Shown here piece after piece: positions 43,433 to 53,000 of a DNA stretch of 64,000 nt. Position 1 is the stretch's first letter. Each line of letters starts with the position of its first letter. The stretch lies in NCBI RefSeq assembly GCF_002487355.1, contig NZ_NTMG01000068.1, positions 62,001 to 126,000 on the forward strand, read 5' to 3'. Source of the stretch: Candidatus Methanoperedens sp. BLZ2 (GTDB lineage Archaea > Halobacteriota > Methanosarcinia > Methanosarcinales > Methanoperedenaceae). Both the position numbers and the translations under genes were made by a program. The notes below the pieces were generated by a model. It saw only the letters and a program-made list of their open reading frames with translations, ran no database searches and was not told where the DNA came from.

Positions 43433-43615
43433 TTATTCTCTCAATTCCGGCGGCAGCATGTTTGGAATACCATCGTCGATCGGATAATACTCTTTACATT
43501 TTCCGCAATAAAGCGTCCCTTTAACGATCTCTTTCTCATTCTCCTCTGTAACTTCAAGTACGAGGTCGCCTTTGCACATTGGACAGCACAGGATATCCAT
43601 CAGATCTCTTTTCAT
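43433..43615 (-). CDS. Trm112-like zinc-binding small protein
   Basis: 60 residues with the Trm112 layout: KRDLMDILCCPMCKGDLVLE with a C-P-x-C pair, a charged beta hairpin, LYCGKCKEYYPIDDGIPNML with the second C-x-x-C and the P-I-x-D-G-I-P signature, and PELRE at the end. Trm112 proteins activate several methyltransferases acting on tRNA, rRNA and release factor. The length is normal for archaeal Trm112. It is transcribed divergently from thpR; the 97 bases between hold both promoters. Confidence 0.88.
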   Translation of the reverse strand: MKRDLMDILCCPMCKGDLVLEVTEENEKEIVKGTLYCGKCKEYYPIDDGIPNMLPPELRE

Positions 43616-43712
43616 TATTATTACACCTTTTATCCTTTAAACACCTTTTTTATTATCAAGCTATCGAATCAAATAATTTTTATTGCTTAAATGAGTATTT
43701 ACATTGATCAAT

Positions 43713-44252
43713 ATGATAAGGACATTCATAGCTGTTGAGTTGCCTGATAAATTTATTCCTGAAATAAAAAAAATCGGATCTGCCCTGGATATGCCTGGAA
43801 TAAAACTCGTTGAGCCAGAACAGGTTCATATAACCCTGAAATTCCTGGGGGATATCAAGGAAAGTGATGTCGACTCCATTTTATCCGCGTTATCACAGAT
43901 AAATTGCAGGCAATTCGAAGCGAAAATAAAAGAGGTGGGAGTGTTCCCGAAACTTGCTTATATAAAAGTTATATGGCTTGGGGCAGAAGGTAATTTTGAT
44001 GTGCTGCATGACGAAGTTGAACGTGTACTTTCGCTGTTTAAATTCGAAAAAGATCACCATTTCTCGCCCCATGCAACCCTTGCCCGTGTTAAACAATTAA
44101 GGGACAAGTCCTTACTTCTTGGAAATTTGAAAAAATTGGAACATATAGATCTTGGCATGATGAATGTTGGATCCATTCTACTCAAGAAAAGTACACTGAC
44201 ACCAGCTGGTCCTGTATATGAGACCCTGGGGGAAATAAGGCTTAAAGATTAA
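43713..44252 (+). CDS. thpR: RNA 2',3'-cyclic phosphodiesterase (2'-5' RNA ligase family)
   Basis: The ATG at 43713 (MIRTFIAVELPDKFIPEIKK) is preferred over a TTG three codons upstream. The two H-x-T-x catalytic motifs are HITLKFLGDI near residue 43 and HATLARVKQL near 126. The 179-residue length is that of ThpR. The enzyme opens 2',3'-cyclic phosphates of RNA and can join tRNA halves in vitro. Followed after 78 bases by a small membrane-protein gene. Confidence 0.92.
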   Translation: MIRTFIAVELPDKFIPEIKKIGSALDMPGIKLVEPEQVHITLKFLGDIKESDVDSILSALSQINCRQFEAKIKEVGVFPKLAYIKVIWLGAEGNFDVLHDEVERVLSLFKFEKDHHFSPHATLARVKQLRDKSLLLGNLKKLEHIDLGMMNVGSILLKKSTLTPAGPVYETLGEIRLKD

Positions 44253-44329
44253 TGCTTCACACGTTTTGTTCAATAAATCATATATACATACCACCTTAAG
44301 TATGACTTCAGTTTAGAAAAAGAGGCGTT

Positions 44330-44719
44330 ATGATTACTTCATTCGGTATGGATTTTGTTGACACATTCATGGTATTATACAATGCCGGGGCAGCATTCAT
44401 AATAATATTCATGATAGGACAAATTCTTATAATGATGCGCAAAGTGGACAAAGAATTGCTGAGGGCACGGTTATTCCTCAATAATTCGATAATCCAGAAG
44501 ACCTGGATATATATTTCAATAGCAGGCGCTTCATTTGCATTAAATAATGTATTCAAATTCATTATTAACTTTATATCAGAAGGAGAGATCCTCAATGTGT
44601 ATCATCTGGCTGATCTTGCCCAGATGGTCTTTTTGATATCTTTCATATTGGCTGTACAAAACTGGTATGAATTTATTGGAAGTTTCAAGTCCAGAAAAGT
44701 AATCGAAATGTTTAATTAA
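44330..44719 (+). CDS. Small membrane protein, three helices
   Basis: 129 residues, helices at about 13-36, 60-83 and 93-112, and a loop with RKVDKELLRARLFLNNSIIQ. The arrangement, including the W-Y-x-F near the end, resembles the protein at 32832-33221, so the two are probably paralogues. Family not known to me. Its stop is 21 bases before the BofA-like gene, which is cotranscribed by position. Confidence 0.6.
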   Translation: MITSFGMDFVDTFMVLYNAGAAFIIIFMIGQILIMMRKVDKELLRARLFLNNSIIQKTWIYISIAGASFALNNVFKFIINFISEGEILNVYHLADLAQMVFLISFILAVQNWYEFIGSFKSRKVIEMFN

Positions 44720-44740
44720 AAGGAGAGCCACTTAACTACT

Positions 44741-44989
44741 GTGGCACTTGAAATTATAATCGTATTATTAGCGATAATAGGAGTTATTGTTGCATATTAT
44801 TTATTAAAAACTGCGACTCATCTCATAATAAATGCTGTGCTGGGGCTTATTATTCTTGTTGCTGCCAACGTAATTTTTAATCTCGGTATAAGTTATTCTC
44901 TTCCAGCATTACTTGTTTGCGCCTTTGCGGGAATTCCAGGTGCAATTATTGTAATAATACTCCATTTGTTCGGAGTGGCTTTTGTATAA
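44741..44989 (+). CDS. BofA-like (pro-sigmaK processing inhibitor family) membrane protein
   Basis: 82 residues starting at GTG 44741, after AAAGGAG. Two to three hydrophobic helices include LLKTATHLIINAVLGLIILV with the conserved Asn, and PALLVCAFAGIPGAIIVIIL. This matches the archaeal branch of the BofA family. In Bacillus BofA controls an intramembrane protease; archaeal members have no established role and there is no sporulation. The pyrH gene follows 24 bases later. Confidence 0.8.
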   Translation: MALEIIIVLLAIIGVIVAYYLLKTATHLIINAVLGLIILVAANVIFNLGISYSLPALLVCAFAGIPGAIIVIILHLFGVAFV

Positions 44990-45013
44990 GAAATTTAATA
45001 TCCCCAGAGAATA

Positions 45014-45799
45014 ATGAGAGGGCTCATGAAGATCGTTGTTTCCATTGGTGGATCAGTTCTCGCAAAGGAATTGCAGCCTGAAAATTTTAAGAGCTATGCA
45101 AATGCGATTAAAGAGATTGGAAAGGATCACGCGGTGTTTATTGTTACGGGGGGAGGAAAAGCTGCGCGTGAATATATTGGAGTTGCGCGAGATCTTGGTT
45201 CTGATGAAGCCACCTGTGATTTTATAGGTATTGATATTACGCGCATAAACGCCCGGCTTCTGATCGCAGCCATTGGCGATGCAGCCTATTATGAGCCTCC
45301 ATTGAACTATAAAGAAGCAAGAACCGCAAGCTTGACCGGCAAAATAATAGTAATGGGAGGCGTAACTCCGGGACAGACTACTGATGCTGTTTCTGCTGTC
45401 CTTGCAGAATATATCGGCGCAGATATGCTCATAAACGCGACATCCATTGATGGTGTATATACGAGTGACCCGAAAAAGGACAAAGATGCAAAAAAATTTG
45501 GAACCATGACGCCTCATCAGCTTATTGAAATCATAATGAAGACTGAAATGGTTGCAGGAGCCAATTCCCCGATAGACCTTCTGGCAGCAAAGATCATCGA
45601 ACGAAGTAATATTAAAACCATTATACTTAGTGGAGAGAATCCGCAAAATATCATTGATGCGGTTAGTGGAAAACATAACGGGACAGTCATAGGGAAGGAC
45701 AAAAAAGTAAAAGTTAAACCAGGGCAAAAACAAAAGACTGAATTCGAAAAAGATGCCTGCAACCTTGGTTATTACAGTGATGTCGGTTGCGACAAATGA
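45014..45799 (+). CDS. pyrH: UMP kinase, archaeal type, with C-terminal extension
   Basis: Phosphorylates UMP to UDP. The amino-acid-kinase fold is shown by KIVVSIGGSVLAKELQPENF, IVTGGGKAAREYIGVARDLG, FIGIDITRINARLLIAAIGD, VMGGVTPGQTTDAVSAVLAE, and DPKKDKDAKKFGTMTPHQLI. The family ends near the segment HNGTVI; here about 35 additional residues follow, highly charged and containing CNLGYYSDVGCDK, so there is an unusual tail. Two starts are possible: ATG at 45014 and ATG at 45026, the latter with GAGAGGG just before it. The DUF6159 gene follows 40 bases later. Confidence 0.92.
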   Translation: MRGLMKIVVSIGGSVLAKELQPENFKSYANAIKEIGKDHAVFIVTGGGKAAREYIGVARDLGSDEATCDFIGIDITRINARLLIAAIGDAAYYEPPLNYKEARTASLTGKIIVMGGVTPGQTTDAVSAVLAEYIGADMLINATSIDGVYTSDPKKDKDAKKFGTMTPHQLIEIIMKTEMVAGANSPIDLLAAKIIERSNIKTIILSGENPQNIIDAVSGKHNGTVIGKDKKVKVKPGQKQKTEFEKDACNLGYYSDVGCDK

Positions 45800-45839
45800 T
45801 TATTAATTAACTTATCTGAAAAAAGGAACGTGAAAAATT

Positions 45840-46694
45840 ATGTTTGAAAATGTATTCAAAGGTTTCTCCTTTATAAAGGAGAGTTTCAGCTTAATAGGCA
45901 AAGATGCAGATGTCATTAAACCTTCATTCTATTCAATATTCGTAGGGGTGTTTTTTACTATATTTTCAGTTATTATCATGCTTTTCCTTGAATCGGGCTT
46001 GAAGCTTGGAAATATATTTTATCTCTTTGCCTTTCTTGTTTTACTCGGAAATTATTTCATCTCATACTTCTTCACAGGAATGACAGCGTTTCTTGTTTAT
46101 GATTATTTTAAAGACGGCGATGCTACTATGTCAGAGGCATGGGCTGCAACAGAGAAAAATAAGTTTACTATATTATATCTTGCAGTAATTTCAGCTATTG
46201 TCAATATAATCCTGGGAGTATTAAGAGGCAAGGCGCAAAGAGGACAAGGTGCAATTGGAGTTGGGGGTTTATCCGGTATGATCCTGGGATTTATAGAAAA
46301 AGCCTGGACTGTTGGCACTCATTTCATGATCCCTGCAATAGTTATTGAAGACAGGGAGCTTGGAAGCGCTGTAGAAAGAACAACCCAGATCATCAAAAGG
46401 AATCTTCTTCCCATAGGAGTTGGTGAAATAGCGGTAGGACTTGTTACAGGAATTATTTCGTTCATCGGCATTATAATTGCAATCTTTATCGGTTTCTCAT
46501 TGGTCAATATCGCAGGTCCGATAATAGCATTATTATTGGCAGCCATTTTGATCGTCATTGTGATCGCGCTTTCCATGTATGTCACGACAACATACCATAC
46601 ATGCCTTTTCCTGTGGGCAAGGAATGTTGAAGTAGCCCCGGGAAGCTCAATAAAACCTCCGGCGCCGATTGCGAATGCTCTGGGGATCAGGTAA
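45840..46694 (+). CDS. DUF6159 family membrane protein
   Basis: 284 residues, six helices. Family signs are the first SFIKESFSLIGKDADVIKPS segment, a central TGMTAFLVYDYFKDGDATMS loop, KAWTVGTHFMIPAIVIEDRE, and a final YVTTTYHTCLFLWARNVE. DUF6159 proteins are widespread in archaea and bacteria with no known activity. The C-terminus ends with a Pro-rich PPAPIANALGIR tail on the cytosolic side. Probably in the same transcript as pyrH. Confidence 0.82.
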   Translation: MFENVFKGFSFIKESFSLIGKDADVIKPSFYSIFVGVFFTIFSVIIMLFLESGLKLGNIFYLFAFLVLLGNYFISYFFTGMTAFLVYDYFKDGDATMSEAWAATEKNKFTILYLAVISAIVNIILGVLRGKAQRGQGAIGVGGLSGMILGFIEKAWTVGTHFMIPAIVIEDRELGSAVERTTQIIKRNLLPIGVGEIAVGLVTGIISFIGIIIAIFIGFSLVNIAGPIIALLLAAILIVIVIALSMYVTTTYHTCLFLWARNVEVAPGSSIKPPAPIANALGIR

Positions 46695-47081
46695 AGGTAA
46701 AAAATATTTAATGGAGTAAAGAGAGCCCCGGGGGCAGGTCTGGAATGGGATGGAGAGGGTGTGCATGTCTCTTCCAGTGCAAGCATAATGGTGCTTTGGG
46801 TTATGGGTTGATCCAGCAATCAAGATGCCTAAATAGGGTTTTATTGAATTAACTAATTATTGAACGATAAAAAACTAAAAAATGCTATAATATACCGTAT
46901 AATTGATTTTAAAACCTTAATAACTGTATAAACTTTCAGTATACTTATATCAATCGCAGATAGACGAATATCTGTGATAATCTGTATGATGATGATGTTT
47001 TGCGCACATAATGCGGAGAATCTAAAAATGAAAAATTGAAAATTGAAACTGTTGAAAAAAAATTGGTAACCTTGAGGATTC
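46695..47081. other. Intergenic region with GC-rich structured patch
   Basis: No protein frame is credible. At 46720-46810 the DNA is GC-richer than its surroundings and contains GAGCCCCGGGGGCAGGTC with a CTGGAA...TTCCAG pairing, so it may fold; I cannot match it to a known RNA. A weak relative of the CGCAGAT repeat lies around 46954-46985. The remainder is A/T-rich. Confidence 0.4.
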
Positions 47082-47234
47082 ATGTTGGAAACTATTGAAG
47101 AAAGAGTAAAATTATTAAAAGCAGGTTTAACTGGAAAGGAAATTGAGGGACTATATATTGTTAATAATAATTTCAAAATAGTCCGTAATATCCTTTATTA
47201 TGATCCTGTTATTGAAAAAAAAGCAACGGTATAA
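47082..47234 (+). CDS. Small protein, 50 residues, unknown
   Basis: ATG at 47082 to TAA at 47234 codes for MLETIEERVKLLKAGLTGKE, IEGLYIVNNNFKIVRNIL, and a short YYDPVIEKKATV end. Helix-turn-helix-like character in the first 25 residues (VKLLKAGLTGKEIEGLY) suggests a DNA-binding or adaptor role. I seem to remember similar short proteins of Methanosarcinales, but cannot name a family. The purine-rich CCTTGAGGATTC in front offers a weak ribosome site. Confidence 0.5.
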   Translation: MLETIEERVKLLKAGLTGKEIEGLYIVNNNFKIVRNILYYDPVIEKKATV

Positions 47235-47267
47235 AAAATTGCTAAAAAAGATAATACCGACTTATTG

Positions 47268-48497
47268 CTATTTATTATAAGCCTTCTCGCCATGTAAATG
47301 CTTATCGAGTCCCTGCTCTTCTATATCTTTTGACACGCGAAGCGACATGGTATTGTCAATGATGAAGAATATCAGAATAGTTATCAGAAAAGCATAAAGC
47401 GATGCGAAGGCAACCGCTGCGACCTCTTTTTTGAAGAACTCGATCCCCCCGTACAAAAGACCGTTTGCTCCGTCATTGTTAACCGAAAGTGTGCTGAATA
47501 CGCCAAGAAGCGTTATGCCAAGGAACCCGCCGATCCCATGTACACCCCATACATCCAGCGCGTCATCCCATTTGCGCCTGTTCTTTAACATTACTGCGAG
47601 GTAACAGATGGTCCCTGCAAAAATACCGAATAATATTGATGAGCCAGGCGTAATATATCCGGCAGCGGGAGTTATTACAACAAGCCCGGCAAGACCCCCT
47701 GTCAGGAATCCGACAAGCTTTGGCTTGCCTTCCATGCTCCAATCCATCATCATCCATATAAATGCAGCAAAACCCCCGGCGATCGCGGTGTTGAGAAATG
47801 CTACAACTGCAACGTCATTCATTGCAAAAGCATTCCCGGCTGTGAATCCGAACCAGCCAAACCACAGGATCGTCATGCCGATAGCAATGAGGGGAATGCT
47901 GTGCGGCAGGTCTTTGACTTTGCGGTTTCCAAGATAAATAACACTTGCAAGAGCGCTCATCCCGGCTATTGCATGGACGACAATACCTCCCCCGAAATCC
48001 TTAACACCCCACTGCATCAGGGCGCCGCCTCCCCATACCATGTGGACAAGCGGGTAGTAGACCAGGAGCTGCCAGAGAACAAGGAATACGATGTATGCCT
48101 TGAATCTGACGCGATTAGTGAAAGCCCCGGTAATAAGAGGCGGCGTAATGACTGCTACCATCAACTGATAGGCAAGGAAAATATAAAGAGGCAATGCAGG
48201 ACTTACTGGTGATGGAGTGGAAGCAGAGATATTCGAAAGGAGCGCATAATCAAGATTTCCGATAACTCCGTAATAATCTCCGCTAAAACTCAGGGAATAG
48301 CCCACGAGGACCCACATGATCGTAGAGACACCCAGTGCTACAAAGCTTTGCATCATTATCGTAATCGCGTTCTTTCGACCTACAAGACCTCCATAGAAGA
48401 AGGCAAGTCCTGGTGTCATTACCATGACCAGGATGGTCGCTATCATTATAAACGTAATATCAGTTGTATTGAATGCCGGATTTAACATACGATTCAC
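47268..48497 (-). CDS. amt: Ammonium transporter
   Basis: 409 residues, eleven-helix Amt/MEP/Rh fold. Signatures are MMQSFVALGVSTIMWVLVGY, a central DFGGGIVVHAIAGMSALAS with the first pore His, WFGFTAGNAFAMND, a WMMMDWSMEGKPKLVGFLTG segment, and DDALDVWGVHGIGGFLGIT with the second part of the pore. It moves ammonium across the membrane. Unusually no glnK regulator gene lies beside it; downstream there is the small 50-residue frame on the other strand. The start MNRMLNPAF has a short N-terminal tail. Confidence 0.95.
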   Translation of the reverse strand: MNRMLNPAFNTTDITFIMIATILVMVMTPGLAFFYGGLVGRKNAITIMMQSFVALGVSTIMWVLVGYSLSFSGDYYGVIGNLDYALLSNISASTPSPVSPALPLYIFLAYQLMVAVITPPLITGAFTNRVRFKAYIVFLVLWQLLVYYPLVHMVWGGGALMQWGVKDFGGGIVVHAIAGMSALASVIYLGNRKVKDLPHSIPLIAIGMTILWFGWFGFTAGNAFAMNDVAVVAFLNTAIAGGFAAFIWMMMDWSMEGKPKLVGFLTGGLAGLVVITPAAGYITPGSSILFGIFAGTICYLAVMLKNRRKWDDALDVWGVHGIGGFLGITLLGVFSTLSVNNDGANGLLYGGIEFFKKEVAAVAFASLYAFLITILIFFIIDNTMSLRVSKDIEEQGLDKHLHGEKAYNK

Positions 48498-48620
48498 TTA
48501 TCCTGTCTCGCTAGCGTTTTTTAGGAAAAAACCAATGAAACCGGAATCCTATTTCTCAGGTTCTTTGATATAGTTATGGGTATTATTCACGAAAGTCAAT
48601 TCAAGGAATCTTATCATACC

Positions 48621-48738
48621 AATGCGGTGCGCCTCTTGATGGTTTGTTTCTCTGCGCCCTCGCAGAAATATATTATTCCCGCCCGCAGGCGGTCAAGCAT
48701 TCCCGCAGGGCAAACCTTCAAGTTGGGCGCACCGCATT
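48621..48738. repeat. MITE-like inverted repeat upstream of amt
   Basis: AATGCGGTGCGCC at 48621 pairs with GGCGCACCGCATT at 48726-48738; the pairing continues imperfectly inward (GATGGTTTG with CAAACCTTC), giving a stem of about 26 bases with a 60-base interior that itself contains CCCGCCCGCAGGCGG. It is GC-rich in an A/T-rich intergenic stretch (48498-48925) and holds no credible protein. It may be a miniature mobile element or a folded RNA. Confidence 0.55.
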
Positions 48739-48925
48739 TGAGAAATGACAGCGTAGTAACTTATTATTTGAAAATTGATCATTGGTTAGTTCTTTCTTTA
48801 TTATAGCTTTTTTATCGTTTTTGAGCAAAAAAATCTGGAAGTCGTATTTCGATATCCAGATATAGTTTTTACATTTCAGACTTATTTGTCTTTTGTGTTT
48901 ATCTCTAAAAAGATTTTTTAAATTA

Positions 48926-49141
48926 TTATCCAGTCTTTAAAAATATCTTCATCATGAAACGATATGTGAGGTAAGATACTCCAATGTATAGAGGAAGCAC
49001 CGGTGCGGCTAAAAAACCGTATTCAGCTCCAACTGCAACTGTCAAAATTATCGCCACAAACAATCCATACAAAAATGCCACTGCTAAAATAAAAAGTACT
49101 GAAATAAAAAGCACAGATTTTACAATACCCATATTACCCAT
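48926..49141 (-). CDS. Small two-helix membrane protein
   Basis: From the ATG at 49141 (MGNMGIVKSVLFISVLFIL), which follows AAGGAGATAAAC, the product has 71 residues with two transmembrane helices, the second part reading ILTVAVGAEYGFLAAPVLPL and YIGVSYLTYRFMMKIF at the end. The frame from 49171 is 10 codons longer but lacks a ribosome site. Family unknown to me. The arrangement of a conserved A-E-Y-G loop between helices suggests a true protein. Confidence 0.6.
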   Translation of the reverse strand: MGNMGIVKSVLFISVLFILAVAFLYGLFVAIILTVAVGAEYGFLAAPVLPLYIGVSYLTYRFMMKIFLKTG

Positions 49142-49818
49142 GTTTATCTCCTTAAGCTTAGATTCGCACATTAACCTTTTCCATATGCAGGTATTCCTTT
49201 TAGCTATTTTTTTACTTTTTTAAGAGAACTATTTTTTCACCTATCCATTATGTGATGGCTCCTACTGCTATATTATCTAGTAAAACCACCTGCCACTTAA
49301 GCGAGTCCATTATATTATAAAAACCTTCCGCCAAAACTAATAAAATTTAATTATAATTAGATATTTAATTATGATGAACGCATCCTAATTTTTATTCCTT
49401 GCAAGATTTTTATTTAAAAGAGACGGAAGAAGCTATCGTATTTGTACAATGAGCAATAAATCGAATATACAATGAAACGAAGGCAAAAAGTCTGGGTCTA
49501 TAGTCCGCCCAAACCTCCCAAGCCCAAAGTGCCGGAGATGATAGTTTGACACTTGCGATTTTGTCGGGCTTTTCGGGCTTTGATGTTATTTCCTTTGTCT
49601 TGATAGCTTTTGGGACTTTAGTTTCAGATGCAATCTCTTTGGGTTCTTCTTCTGTTTGAAGAAATTAGGGAAATAAATTGATATTTTCCCTATTCCTATT
49701 ATTCTAAATACGTAAGGTCTATGCATCACTATTATAGGATAAGATATTGTATCCTTACATAATTAGCAACATAAATTGAAGCGAGTTCTGTCTTTATTCA
49801 AAACCGTTTCCATATTCC
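49142..49818. other. Intergenic region with gene debris
   Basis: About 680 bases without an intact gene. It contains the relic at 49472-49549 and a minus-strand run (about 49552-49666) open for Glu/Lys/Pro-rich sequence (EEEPKEIASETKVPKAIKTK) that has no start and is closed by a stop upstream. The rest is A/T-rich with no repeats noted. Confidence 0.45.
49472..49549 (+). pseudogene. 5' fragment of a WVYSPPKPPKPKVP-type conserved small gene
   Basis: ATG at 49472 starts MKRRQKVWVYSPPKPPKPKV and stops after PEMIV at 49549. The Trp-Val-Tyr-Ser-Pro and Lys-Pro-Pro-Lys-Pro-Lys-Val-Pro pattern is the beginning of a conserved prokaryotic protein of about 100 residues that I recall from several phyla. 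All of the remaining protein is missing. Identification is from memory of the N-terminal pattern. Confidence 0.5.
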
Positions 49819-50055
49819 TCACTCAATCTCTTTGATCATCTTAACAAGCTGGTCCGACAGGTCCTCAAGCATGTTCTCCAACGTCTTTACCTTTTCGAAT
49901 ATGTCCCTGATCTTTGCATTCTGGGCAGCTTTACCATCCAGTTTCCCGGCTGATATCTCTTCTTTTTCTTTCCTCTTCTGGCATGATGCACGATGCCTGC
50001 CTAACCCTCGTGTATCGAACTTATTTCCGCAGAATTCGCATATTACACCAGCCAT
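49819..50055 (-). CDS. Small C2HC zinc-finger coiled-coil protein
   Basis: 78 residues. The N-terminus AGVICEFCGNKFDTRGLGRH and following RASC make a C-x2-C-x12-H-x4-C zinc finger. The remaining 50 residues are a strongly charged coiled coil (IRDIFEKVKTLENMLEDLSD). Such small zinc-finger proteins occur in methanogen-related archaea; they may bind nucleic acid or dimerise as adaptors. It lies 35 bases downstream of carB on the same strand and may share its transcript. Confidence 0.7.
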   Translation of the reverse strand: MAGVICEFCGNKFDTRGLGRHRASCQKRKEKEEISAGKLDGKAAQNAKIRDIFEKVKTLENMLEDLSDQLVKMIKEIE

Positions 50056-50090
50056 ATCCCGAAGATGGACATTCTTGTTTATATATTACC

Positions 50091-53000
50091 CTATTTGACG
50101 CCTTTATGGTATTCCTGTAATGATTTCACTTCGATACGGTTCTCACGGGCAGCCCTGATCCCTTTGGCAGCTGCACGGCCTGCATCCGTGGTCGTAAAAT
50201 AGGGTATCTTGTATTTAATAGCAGATTTACGGATATAGCTGTCATCCTGAACGCTCTGTTTACCAAGTGGAGTATTAAGTACGAACTGGATTTCCCTGTT
50301 TTTCATCAGGTCCTCGATATTAGGCCGCCCTTCCTGCAATTTATTGACATACTCACATTCTATCATATTTTCCCTGAGAAAATCAGCAGTACCTTCAGTT
50401 GCGATTATCTTAAAGCCCATTTGTGATAGTTCTTTTGCGATAGATAGCGCGCCTTTCCTGTCAACCGGCGCTACGGTGATCAGCGCGCAGCCTTCAAGCG
50501 GCAGTGTAAACCCCGCTGCAACCTGCGATTTATAAAAAGCCATGGCAAACGAATCCGCCATTCCGAGAACTTCACCTGTTGAGCGCATTTCAGGCCCGAG
50601 CACCGGATCGACCTCAGGGAACATGTTGAACGGGAAAACAGCTTCCTTGACCCCGAAATGAGAATATGTGCGCTTGTGGTTATCCATATTTTCCAGTTTT
50701 TCACCGAGCACGACTTGCGTTGCGAGGCGTGCCATTGATATGCCTGTAACCTTCGACACCAGGGGCACAGTCCGCGATGCACGCGGATTCGCTTCAAGAA
50801 TGTAAACTTTGCCATTTTGTATTGCGTACTGGATATTTATAAGCCCGATAACTTTAAGTTCAATTGCTATTCGCCTTGTGTATTCTTCAAGGGTTTTAAT
50901 CTGTTCCTCCTTTATCCCGATCGGAGGCAACACGCAGGCGCTGTCACCGGAGTGGATGCCTGCAAGTTCGACATGTTCCATGATCGAAGGTATTATTACA
51001 TCAGTGCCATCTGATATTGCATCAACTTCGCATTCAAGCGCATCTTCAAGGAACCTGTCAAGAAGCATGGGTTTCTCAGGCGTGATCTCAATTGCGCCAG
51101 CCACATATTTCCTGAGCATTTCCTCATCATAAACGATCTCCATACCGCGTCCGCCAAGCACATAAGAAGGCCTGACCATAAGCGGATAGCCAATGCGGGC
51201 AGCAACGACAAGCGCCTGTGTCAGCGAAGTTGCAGTGCCGTGCTCTGGCGCAGGTATTTCCAATTTATCAATAATTTGTGCGAATAGCTCCCTGTCTTCT
51301 GCAAGGTTGATACTATCAACGCAAGTTCCCAGGATATTTACGCCAGCCTCTTTGAGTTCTGCTGCAATGTTCAGGGGTGTCTGCCCCCCGAATTGCACGA
51401 TTACCCCTTCAGGCATTTCCTTTTCGTAAATACTGAGCACGTCCTCAACAGTAACAGGCTCAAAATAAAGTTTATCAGAAGTATCGTAATCTGTAGAAAC
51501 CGTTTCCGGGTTGCAGTTGACCATGATAGATTCATAACCAATATCCCTGAGAGTAAATGCCGCATGCACGCAGGTATAATCAAACTCGATACCCTGTCCG
51601 ATCCTGTTTGGCCCGCCACCGATAATCATGATTTTCTTCCTGTCAGATACAGGCACCTCATCCGGGGCGTTATATGTAGAATAGTAATAAGCCGCGTTCT
51701 TTGCACCGCTGACTGGTACGATATTCCATGCCTGCTTTAAACCGACTGAAAGACGATGTTCCCGGATATCCTTTTCAGGGATATTGAGGATCCTGCCAAG
51801 ATACCTGTCAGAAAAGCCGTCCTTTTTGGCCTTTATGAGAAGTTCATCAGGCAGTCTTTTTCCCTTATATGAAACGATCTTTTCTTCAAGTTCAACAAGC
51901 TCTTTCATTTGACCAATGAACCAGGGCTTGATGTGTGTAAGTTTATACATCTCCTCTACTGGCATTCCTTTTCGCAGCGCTTCATACATGATGAACTGGC
52001 GCTCAGACGAAGGTTCTTTCAGAAGCTTTCGCAATTCTTCAAGAGAAAGTTTATTGAAATTCTTTGCAAAGCCAAGCCCGTAGCGTCCGGTCTCAAGTGA
52101 ACGGATAGCCTTCTGGAATGCTTCCTTGTAATTTTTCCCGATACTCATGGCTTCGCCCACAGCCCGCATTTGTGTGCCAAGCTTGTCGATCGACCCGGGG
52201 AATTTCTCAAATGCCCACCTTGCAAACTTTACCACGACGTAGTCGCCGGATGGTGTATATTTATCAAGCGTTCCATCTCGCCAGTAAGGAATGTCACGAA
52301 GCAGCAAGCCTCCTGCAAGTTTTGCCGAGACCAGTGCGATCGGGAATCCTGTTGCTTTGGAGGCAAGCGCTGATGAGCGTGATGTGCGTGGATTGATCTC
52401 AATAACTACCACGCGGTCACTCACCGGGTCATGGGCGAACTGGATATTCGTGCCCCCTATCACGCCGATCGCTTCAACTATCCTGTATGAGTATTCCTGC
52501 AATCGTTCCTGCAGTTCTTTCCTGATCGTGAGCATAGGCGCTGTGCAGAAACTATCGCCAGTGTGCACGCCCATAGCATCCACATTTTCTATGAAGCAGA
52601 CTGTTATCTTGTTATTATCTGCATCCCTCACTGCTTCGAGTTCGAGTTCCTCCCAGCCAAGCACCGATTCTTCAATGAGGACCTGCCCGATGATGCTGGC
52701 CGCAATGCCGCGGGCTGCAATGGTTTGAAGTTCCTCAATATTATAAGCGAACCCGCCTCCGGTTCCTCCCATGGTATATGCAGGCCTGATCACAACCGGA
52801 TATCCGATCTCCTTGGCGATCTTTTCAGCGCCTTCTACTGTATACGTTGCCTCGCTTCGGGGCACTTCCAGGCCAAGCTGGTTCATCGTTTCCTTAAAGG
52901 CGATCCTGTCTTCCCCGCGCTCGATGGCATCTGCCTGGACTCCTATGATTTTCACGCCATATTTCTCAAGTACACCCAATTTATTAAGTTCAGAGGTCAG

